DNA of 10,499 nucleotides from positions 1-10,499 of the forward strand of contig JBIOTQ010000052.1 of NCBI GenBank assembly GCA_044866075.1, in the 5' to 3' direction. The position numbers were made by a program, and so were the translations under genes. This document shows positions 1-4,890 of the stretch, piece by piece; position 1 is the stretch's first letter; each line of letters opens with the position of its first letter. Under the pieces are notes generated by a model. It was not told the origin of the DNA. It saw nothing but the letters and a program-made list of their open reading frames with translations, and made no database searches. Source of the DNA: JBASRP01 sp044866075. Its GTDB lineage: Bacteria; Actinomycetota; AC-67.

Positions 1-264
1 GAGCGCCGCCGTCGCGTCCTCGCGCCGGCGGCGCGCCTCGTCGCTCCGGAGCTGGTCGGTGAGGCGCCGCGACGCGACGGTGATCAACCATGCGCGCGCG
101 TCTTCGGGCATGCCGTGCTGCGGCCACTGCACCGACGCCGCGAGGAGCGCTTCCTGGACGGCGTCCTCCGCCGCGTCGAAGTGACCGTAGCGGCGGACGA
201 GCGCGCCGAGGACCTGCGGCGCCAACTGGCGGAGCAGGTCTTCGGAATAGGTTTGCGTCGTCAC
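1..264 (-). CDS. ECF-family RNA polymerase sigma factor, ECF42-like (partial, 3' end outside window)
   Basis: The N-terminal 88 codons of an extracytoplasmic-function sigma factor are present; the gene continues past base 1. Region 2 is recognisable: LVRRYGHFDAAEDAVQEALL (about residues 19-38), then the WP...PEDARAWLITVASRRLTDQLR block, where the -10 recognition and melting helices of sigma region 2 lie. The start is a GTG at 264-262 that overlaps the stop of the DGPF gene by four bases (GTGA), so translation is probably coupled; no separate strong Shine-Dalgarno is seen. Partnership with a DGPF/YCII protein is the hallmark of the group described as ECF42, which carries a long C-terminal extension in place of an anti-sigma partner. 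That extension would lie outside the window, so group membership rests on the N-terminal sequence, the neighbour and the upstream promoter motif. It is probably autoregulated from the element at 672-700. Confidence 0.9.
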   Translation of the reverse strand, partial: MTTQTYSEDLLRQLAPQVLGALVRRYGHFDAAEDAVQEALLAASVQWPQHGMPEDARAWLITVASRRLTDQLRSDEARRRREDATAAL

Positions 265-623
265 ATCTCGGCGCCGGCTTCGTCCATGATCGGTCGCACC
301 TCCACGGCCCAGAACCGCGAGGCCGGATCGTGGGAGACGATCTCGACCGCGCGCTCCATGCTGTCCACATCGAGAACGTAGTAGCCGGCGAGGTATTCCT
401 TGGCCTCGGCGAACGGCCCGTCCGTCGCGGTGGTCGTCCCGTTGCGGACGCGCACGGTCCGTCCCGTGGCCGGGTGCGCGAGCGCCGACCCGCCGAGGAA
501 CTCTCCGGTGTCCTGGAACTCCTTGATAAACGCGTCGGCCTCGGTCATCAGGGCGTCGCGGTCGGTCTCGGACAACGACTCGAACGCGTCGGGGTTGTTG
601 TAGATCATCGCGAGGTACTTCAT
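261..623 (-). CDS. DGPF/YCII-related domain protein, partner of the ECF sigma factor
   Basis: A 120-residue protein of the YCII-related / DGPF family (ferredoxin-like alpha-beta fold). It starts MKYLAMIYNNP, carries the signature DGPF at residues 68-71 followed by AEAKEYLAGYYVLDVDS, and ends with the conserved EVRPI-type strand, so it is a full-length single-domain member. There is no signal peptide, so it is cytoplasmic. The biochemical role of the family is not established. It is usually co-encoded with ECF42-type sigma factors and has been proposed to take part in the stress or signal response they control. The ATG at 623 has a good ribosome binding site, AAGGAG at 634-629 with 5-base spacing. 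The stop overlaps the GTG of the sigma gene by four bases, giving a two-gene operon. The 160-base gap upstream (624-783) holds the ECF42-like promoter. Confidence 0.92.
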   Translation of the reverse strand: MKYLAMIYNNPDAFESLSETDRDALMTEADAFIKEFQDTGEFLGGSALAHPATGRTVRVRNGTTTATDGPFAEAKEYLAGYYVLDVDSMERAVEIVSHDPASRFWAVEVRPIMDEAGAEM

Positions 624-671
624 GACGACTCCTTCCCGTCCCGGCGCCGCCGTCCGGCGCTCTCATCGGGG

Positions 672-700
672 ACGTCGGGGTGGCCAGCCGGCTTTCGACA
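672..700 (-). promoter_or_regulatory. ECF42-type promoter of the DGPF-sigma operon
   Basis: On the minus strand TGTCGA (700-695) is followed after exactly 17 bases by CGACGT (677-672). As I recall, published work on ECF42 in Streptomyces venezuelae describes the target motif as TGTCGA at -35 and CG(A/T)C at -10. Transcription would begin near 665-668, giving a leader of about 45 bases before the ATG at 623 with its AAGGAG site. The same 6-N17-6 arrangement occurs before the PhnB-like gene (4351-4379). The rest of the 624-783 gap, towards the ceramidase-like gene, shows no clear terminator. Confidence 0.65.
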
Positions 701-783
701 TCAGGGCGCAAAGAAAGTCTGGCCATCCTGCCCGTAGAAAGCGAACCGAGGTCGGGGCGGAGGTCGAACGGGCCGGGGCGGGG

Positions 784-2544
784 TTACGGAGACCAGGTGG
801 GGTCGCCGGGGCCGGAGACGTTCGGCTCCAGCATCCACGGAGTGCACTTGGCCGGCGCGCCGCCCAGGGCGGGGAAGCCGAGCTGGAACGCGCCTTTGAT
901 CATCGTGCACATCACGTGGTCGCCGATCGTCTTCGAGACGTTGAAGAAGTAGTTGTCGTTGTCGACGGGCGAGACGCCCCACGTCGCCGGTTCCTGCGGG
1001 TCGCCGTCGAAGAACGACTTGCGGATCGGTTCGGGGTATCCCTCGGGGAACGGCGCGATGAGGTAACCGAGCTGGTCGTTCGCGAGACCGAAGATCCACG
1101 TCGGTTGCGTCGTCTTGACCGCCGCGACCACGCCGTCGCGGATGCTCGGGTACGCCTCGCCCGGCGCCGACACCATCAGGATGTCGCCCACGCGATACGC
1201 GCCGACCCACGTGCCGAGGATCGTGCCGGTGAGGTACGGCGGCGTTACGCCCCGCGCGATCGGCGCGCCGGCGAAGTCGCCTCCGTAGTCGAGCCCGAAA
1301 AGGATCACCGAATCCGACAGGTCTCGGATGAAAAGCTCGCGGTAGTCGACGCCGGGCACGGTGATGGTGCGTTCGCCGGCGATCGCACGCACGACCCACG
1401 CCTCGACGCGCCGCGCGAACTGCGAGATCGGGCACGAATCCGGTGCTCTCTTGTCGAGGTCGAATGCGACCCACAGGCCGCTCAGCGGCTCGAGGAACTT
1501 TCCCGGATGTGCCTTGTCCGTGGCGCACGAGCGGTCGTTCGGCTGGGTGCGCCCGACGTCGCCCACGATCGTCACCGCGGTGGCGCCCCGGTACCGGCGC
1601 TCGATGTACTTGGACAGCGTGCTGACCCAGTCGGACGAGACGTACAGGTTGTCGCTCCCGCCGACCGTCGCGTGGATCGCCGCGTTGACGAGCACGGCGA
1701 ACGGCGGCGCCTTCGGACGCTTCGGATCGAACGCGCGCAGGATCCGCACCTGCGTGTCGGTGTTGTCGTTCGCGTGATCCATCTCGGGAGAGACGATCCC
1801 GACGGGGCTGCCGCCGCAGAACTGGTTCGCGAAGATGCGCAGCGGAGATGCCGACTGGGGGCCACACGGCTGCGGCGTCTCGATCGCCGACTGCTTGAGG
1901 ATCGCCGGACGCATCTTCTTGACGGCCTCGGCGATCCCCGCGACCGCGAGATCCTTCACCCGCGCGAGGTACTCGTCCGGAACGAAGCCCCAGACGCCGG
2001 TCATGTCCTGCCCGGCGTGCGAGTGATCGGACGAGATCACGATCGATCCGGCCTCCAGACCGGGAACCTTTGCGGCGGCCGCCGCGCGGATGTCGTCGAA
2101 GCCGTACGGACGCATCGCGCCCGTGCTCGGATTCGGCTTGAAGGACGGGAACGTTCCCTGGTTGTCGAGGTCGACGAGCACGATCGTCTTCTTCCCGTCC
2201 CCGATCGCGAACGCGCGCACCCACGGCGCGAACGGGTTGTCTTTGATCAGATCGCGACCGGCCGCGTCCTTCCCCATGACGCCGACCGCGTGCCGGTCTC
2301 CGGTGGGCAACTGGAGGAACTGGTCCTGTGACCCGATCCGTCCGGAGCCCAAGCCATAGCCCCCCATGAAGAAGCGGCCGGTGGCGATCTCGGCGGGCGT
2401 CGGGCTGACGTCCCGCGCGGCGGCGCCCACGCGGAACAAGACGGGCGCGGCGCTGCCGGAAGAGGGCACGAGCAGCACGGCCGCGAGGAGGCTCGCGGCC
2501 AGCGCGGCGCCGAAGAGAGATCGGTTCCGAACGGTCGTCACCAT
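784..2544 (-). CDS. Secreted neutral/alkaline ceramidase-like hydrolase
   Basis: A secreted protein of 586 residues that resembles the N-terminal metal-dependent domain of the neutral/alkaline non-lysosomal ceramidase family (hydrolysis of the N-acyl bond of ceramide). Counting from the ATG at 2544: signal peptide MVTTVRNRSLFGAALAAS onward, with likely cleavage after SGSAA (about residue 33); FRVGAAARDVSPTP at the start of the domain; SSDHSHAGQD (H174, H176), matching the zinc-site histidines in the family's THTHSGPGG-like motif; AAIHATVGG (H291); GDVGRTQPND (328-337), comparable to the family's GDVSPN; PGEAYPS (461-467); and ANDQLGYLIAPFPEG (488 onward), comparable to the NDYxGY segment. The canonical motifs are altered in places and there is no recognisable C-terminal Ig-like domain, so the substrate may not be ceramide. 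An in-frame GTG at 2553 is an alternative start; neither start has a strong Shine-Dalgarno. The stop is TAA. It stands alone, divergent from the genes to its right. Confidence 0.72.
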   Translation of the reverse strand: MVTTVRNRSLFGAALAASLLAAVLLVPSSGSAAPVLFRVGAAARDVSPTPAEIATGRFFMGGYGLGSGRIGSQDQFLQLPTGDRHAVGVMGKDAAGRDLIKDNPFAPWVRAFAIGDGKKTIVLVDLDNQGTFPSFKPNPSTGAMRPYGFDDIRAAAAAKVPGLEAGSIVISSDHSHAGQDMTGVWGFVPDEYLARVKDLAVAGIAEAVKKMRPAILKQSAIETPQPCGPQSASPLRIFANQFCGGSPVGIVSPEMDHANDNTDTQVRILRAFDPKRPKAPPFAVLVNAAIHATVGGSDNLYVSSDWVSTLSKYIERRYRGATAVTIVGDVGRTQPNDRSCATDKAHPGKFLEPLSGLWVAFDLDKRAPDSCPISQFARRVEAWVVRAIAGERTITVPGVDYRELFIRDLSDSVILFGLDYGGDFAGAPIARGVTPPYLTGTILGTWVGAYRVGDILMVSAPGEAYPSIRDGVVAAVKTTQPTWIFGLANDQLGYLIAPFPEGYPEPIRKSFFDGDPQEPATWGVSPVDNDNYFFNVSKTIGDHVMCTMIKGAFQLGFPALGGAPAKCTPWMLEPNVSGPGDPTWSP

Positions 2545-2588
2545 CTCACTCACTCAGTTCTGCGCCGCGGCCGGATACTCCTTTTCAG

Positions 2589-2610
2589 GGCAGGGAAGGG
2601 CGATCCTGCC
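2589..2610. other. Short inverted repeat in the divergent intergenic region
   Basis: GGCAGG (2589-2594) and CCTGCC (2605-2610) form a perfect 6-base inverted repeat with a 10-base centre. It lies between the ceramidase-like gene (minus) and the flavoprotein remnant (plus), where an operator or promoter would be expected. Such a short repeat can arise by chance in GC-rich DNA. The remainder of 2545-2646 shows no convincing -35/-10 pair for the ceramidase-like gene. Confidence 0.2.
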
Positions 2611-2646
2611 TGGCTTACCGCGCTGCCGAGCATTTAGGGTGCGGTC

Positions 2647-2847
2647 GTGGACCACGACGTTAGGAGGGCTGTGTGCGCGTCACACCTGCGCCACTTCCCC
2701 ATCCACGGAGACGGCGCGAGCACCGTCCTGCCCGGCCTCTATTTCGTCGGGATTCACTTCTTGCGAAAGCGAAAGTCTTCGACGCTCCTCGGCATGGGCG
2801 AGGACGCCGCGGTTATCGCGAGCAGCATCGCGAACCGCATCCGCTAG
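2647..2847 (+). pseudogene. C-terminal remnant of a flavin-dependent monooxygenase-like gene
   Basis: This 66-codon open frame matches only the last ~50 residues of the flavoprotein / flavin-containing monooxygenase-like NAD(P)/FAD oxidoreductases (often labelled putative K+-transport flavoproteins). From about 2692 it reads HFPIHGDGAST, then PGLYFVGIHFLRKRKSS and LLGMGEDAAVIASSIANRIR, closely resembling the conserved C-terminal block of those ~400-residue enzymes. No FAD or NAD(P) Rossmann glycine motif is present upstream in any frame, so the N-terminal ~85% is gone. The reading frame itself is intact up to TAG. It could still be expressed: AGGAGG at 2662-2667 precedes an in-frame GTG at 2671 (spacing only 3 bases), and TAGGGT at 2635-2640 lies 6 bases before the GTG at 2647. 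I favour a decaying fragment over a functional small protein. Confidence 0.7.
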
Positions 2848-2886
2848 CCGAAGGAACCGGTCCGCCCGACGCCGAAAGGTACGCGC

Positions 2887-3831
2887 ATGAGATCCGCGCG
2901 CGCCCTCCTCGCCTTCGCCGTCGTCATCTCGACGGTCGTCGTGGCCGGACCGTCCGTTACCGCGCGCACGCATGGCTGCCGGGAACGGTGGACCAAGGTC
3001 GGTGAGGAGGAGTTCGGCGGGCCGTTCGTTCTCTTCCGTTCCCAGGGCGTGACGCACGACGACACGGGCTGGATCTTCTCCTGGCAAGGGGGGCTCGAAC
3101 GCACGACAACGGACTACACGACGCGAGCCCTCGCGACATGGCCGCCGGACACCGTGTACCAGCCCGAGGTGCATCCCGATGGAACGAACCACTTCGGCGG
3201 GACGCACATCGGCGACGTCGACACCGTCGACGGCTTGATCTACGCGCCCTTCGAGGACGGCGGGTTCGACGTCGGCGTGGCGACACTCAACGACCCCGAA
3301 TATCGGCAGTCGTTCATCGAACTGTACGACGCGAAGACGCTTCTCTACACGGGCGTGCGGTACCCCGTCCCCCACCAGCTTTCGCGGGACGGCGTCCCGT
3401 GGATCGCCATCGACAAAGCGAGGCGTGAGGCGTACACAGGCGAGTGGGGCATGCCCACCGACACGCTCAACGTGTTCGATCTTCACATGAATCTCAAGCG
3501 CATCCTGCGGCTCCGCTATCCCGATTCGTTCGGCGCCGGCTTCCACCTCTCGCGGATCCAGGGCGGGGAGATCGCGGGCGGCGCGATGTACGTCGCGCGC
3601 GACGACGCGCAGCACACGATCTACAAGATCGATCTCAAGACGGGCCGCGTCGCGCGGCTCTTCTCGATGGAATGGCCTGAGCCGAGCGAGCTCGAAGGGA
3701 TCGCGGTCCATCCGGCGCCCGACGGCGCGCTACTGCACATCCTCTTGATCAAGGACAACGATCTCGACGATCCTCGCAACCTGCTGAAAGTCCGGACGTC
3801 GTTCCAGCATTTCGCGCCGATGTGCGCTTGA
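2887..3831 (+). CDS. Secreted beta-propeller-like protein of unknown function
   Basis: A 314-residue exported protein that I cannot assign to a characterised enzyme. It has a clear signal peptide (MRSARALLAFAVVISTVVVA, then GPSVTARTHG, cleavage around residues 21-27). The mature part is rich in short beta-strand motifs of the sort seen in beta-propellers: FRSQGVTHDDTGWIFSWQGG, THIGDVDTVDGLIYAPF, IELYDAKT, WIAIDKARREAYTGEWG, LNVFDLHMN, IYKIDLKTGRVARLF and SELEGIAVHP. The last resembles the strictosidine-synthase/SMP-30-like or phytase-like propellers. Only two cysteines remain in the mature chain, C31 at the very start and C313 one residue before the end, as if a disulfide closes the propeller. 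The start ATG has a GAAAGG-type site about 8 bases upstream. It follows the flavoprotein remnant by 39 bases. The stop TGA is 69 bases before the AHSA1 gene. Confidence 0.75.
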   Translation: MRSARALLAFAVVISTVVVAGPSVTARTHGCRERWTKVGEEEFGGPFVLFRSQGVTHDDTGWIFSWQGGLERTTTDYTTRALATWPPDTVYQPEVHPDGTNHFGGTHIGDVDTVDGLIYAPFEDGGFDVGVATLNDPEYRQSFIELYDAKTLLYTGVRYPVPHQLSRDGVPWIAIDKARREAYTGEWGMPTDTLNVFDLHMNLKRILRLRYPDSFGAGFHLSRIQGGEIAGGAMYVARDDAQHTIYKIDLKTGRVARLFSMEWPEPSELEGIAVHPAPDGALLHILLIKDNDLDDPRNLLKVRTSFQHFAPMCA

Positions 3832-3900
3832 CAGATTGTGTCGCTCCCACCTCCCCGGGTAAGGACCTATCGAACCCTCATGGAGGAGGCTGATCTGCCA

Positions 3901-4326
3901 ATGCCGACCGCTCTCGAGACCAAGCACTCGGTCACGATCGACGTGCCGGCAACGAAGGTGTGGGAAGCCCTGACGAAGCCCGATCTCATCAAACAGTGGT
4001 TCTTCGGCGTCGACACAGAAACCGATTGGAAGGAAGGCAGCCCGATCGTCCACCGCGGAGAGTGGAAAGGGAAGCCGTACGAGGACAAAGGCCGCATCGT
4101 GAGATTCGATCCGCCCAACACGTTGGTCCACACCCACTGGAGCCCGATGTCGGGCGTTCCCGACACCGAGGAGAACTACCAAGAGGTCACGTGGTCGCTG
4201 TCCGAGGCGGACGGGAAGACGACGCTCACGCTCACCGAAGTCAACCTGCCCTCCGAGGAGGCCAAGTCGACCTCGGAGTCCAGCTGGGAGATGGTGCTCG
4301 GCAACCTGAAGAAGCTGCTGGAGTAG
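3901..4326 (+). CDS. SRPBCC/AHSA1-like (START superfamily) protein
   Basis: A 141-residue cytoplasmic protein of the activator-of-Hsp90-ATPase-1-like branch of the SRPBCC (START/Bet v1) superfamily: a helix-grip fold with a hydrophobic ligand cavity. Diagnostic segments are TKHSVTIDVPATKVWEALT (residues 7-25), LIKQWFFG (29-36), DWKEGSPI, GEWKGKPYEDKGRIVRFDPP and the C-terminal long helix SSWEMVLGNLKKLLE. Bacterial members are rarely characterised and the ligand is unknown. I chose the ATG at 3901, preceded by GGAGGAGG at 3882-3889 (spacing 11, rather long), because homology starts with the next few residues. The ATG at 3880 and the GTG at 3838 are in frame but add sequence foreign to the family. 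It precedes the PhnB-like gene by 84 bases on the same strand, yet that gene appears to have its own promoter. Confidence 0.9.
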   Translation: MPTALETKHSVTIDVPATKVWEALTKPDLIKQWFFGVDTETDWKEGSPIVHRGEWKGKPYEDKGRIVRFDPPNTLVHTHWSPMSGVPDTEENYQEVTWSLSEADGKTTLTLTEVNLPSEEAKSTSESSWEMVLGNLKKLLE

Positions 4327-4350
4327 CCCTCGGAATTCTTTCGCCTAGGG

Positions 4351-4379
4351 TGTCGAGAACCCGGGTCCGGGCTCGACGT
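4351..4379 (+). promoter_or_regulatory. ECF42-type promoter upstream of the PhnB-like gene
   Basis: TGTCGA (4351-4356), exactly 17 bases, then CGACGT (4374-4379): the same bipartite element as at 672-700. Transcription would begin near 4384-4386, leaving a leader of about 25 bases with AAAGGAG at 4398-4404 and the ATG at 4411. Because the two boxes are partly complementary the region can also fold (TCGAG-aa-CCCG-ggtc-CGGG-CTCGA, 4353-4376); there is no T-tract, so a terminator is unlikely. A TAGGGT hexamer (4346-4351) overlaps the -35 box and could be a second, housekeeping -10. Confidence 0.62.
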
Positions 4380-4410
4380 ACCGGGTAGCCGACGGCGAAA
4401 GGAGCCGGTC

Positions 4411-4884
4411 ATGGAAAAGGTCGTCCCGTTCCTGTGGTTCAAGGATCAGGCCGAAGATGCCGCCGAGTTCTACGTATCGTTGCTGCCCGACTCAAAGATC
4501 GAGACCGTCAGCCACTACGGGGATGAGCCCCCGGGCGTGAAGGGCAAGGTGATGACGGTGAGCTTCCGGCTGGCAGGGCAGCCGTTCATCGCGCTCAACG
4601 GAGGCCCGGACCACGCGCTCACCGAAGCATTCTCGATCTTCGTGAACTGCGAGGATCAGGAAGAGGTCGACGAGCTATGGGAGAAGCTCACGGCGAACGG
4701 CGGCGAGCCGGGCCCGTGCGGATGGCTGAAGGATCGCTTCGGGGTGTCGTGGCAGATCGTCCCGACCGCACTCATGGAGCTCATGAGCGACCCCGACCCG
4801 GAGAAGGCGGCACGCGTCACACACGCGATGCTGCAGATGGGCAGGATCGACATCGCCGAGCTCTATCGCGCGCACGGGAGTTAG
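4411..4884 (+). CDS. PhnB-like VOC (glyoxalase-superfamily) protein
   Basis: A 157-residue protein of the PhnB / '3-demethylubiquinone-9 3-methyltransferase' branch of the vicinal-oxygen-chelate superfamily. The family signature is present from end to end: KVVPFLWFKDQAEDAAEFY (3-21), LLPDSKIETVSHYGD, VMTVSFRLAGQPFIALNGGP, FSIFVNCEDQEEVDELWEKL and GWLKDRFGVSWQIVPTALME, with the C-terminal helix seen in this branch. Despite the database name these proteins are not methyltransferases; they usually form dimers and their substrates are mostly unknown, with detoxification or resistance roles suggested. It is full length and has no signal peptide. The ribosome binding site AAAGGAG lies 6 bases from the ATG. 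The ECF42-like element at 4351-4379 suggests control by the sigma factor at the left edge. Its stop is only 6 bases from the stop of the convergent regulator gene. Confidence 0.92.
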   Translation: MEKVVPFLWFKDQAEDAAEFYVSLLPDSKIETVSHYGDEPPGVKGKVMTVSFRLAGQPFIALNGGPDHALTEAFSIFVNCEDQEEVDELWEKLTANGGEPGPCGWLKDRFGVSWQIVPTALMELMSDPDPEKAARVTHAMLQMGRIDIAELYRAHGS

Positions 4885-4890
4885 ATCTGT

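Noticed and set aside
960..985. TGTCGA-N16-CGTC on the plus strand
   Set aside because: It is antisense within the ceramidase-like coding sequence with no gene downstream; a similar N16 hit at 2163-2188 shows such loose matches occur by chance here.
701..2224. 507-codon open frame on the minus strand
   Set aside because: It is a shifted-frame shadow inside the ceramidase-like gene; arginine-rich, with no domain and no plausible start signal.
622..2331. 569-codon open frame on the plus strand
   Set aside because: It is antisense to the ceramidase-like gene, extremely rich in Arg and Asp/Glu, has no recognisable domain, and is explained by the GC-rich codon bias of the real gene on the other strand.
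2573..2700. Upstream continuation of the flavoprotein remnant in another frame (AAAGYSFS near 2564-2585)
   Set aside because: The GY-like fragment is about 40 codons from the conserved C-terminal block rather than the usual ~18, and no other family residues surround it.
2680..3711. 343-codon open frame on the minus strand
   Set aside because: It is antisense to the secreted propeller-like protein, which has a signal peptide, ribosome binding site and coherent strand motifs; the antisense frame has none.
3828..3868. TTGACA at 3828-3833 and a degenerate TGTCGC...GGAC (3839-3866) before the AHSA1 gene
   Set aside because: TTGACA has no acceptable -10 box at 16-18 bases, and the ECF-like match needs two substitutions and an 18-base spacer, so no promoter is called.
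4353..4376. Hairpin as a rho-independent terminator of the AHSA1 gene
   Set aside because: No T-tract follows, the stem is interrupted by a bulge, and the bases coincide with a promoter element in the right place for the next gene.
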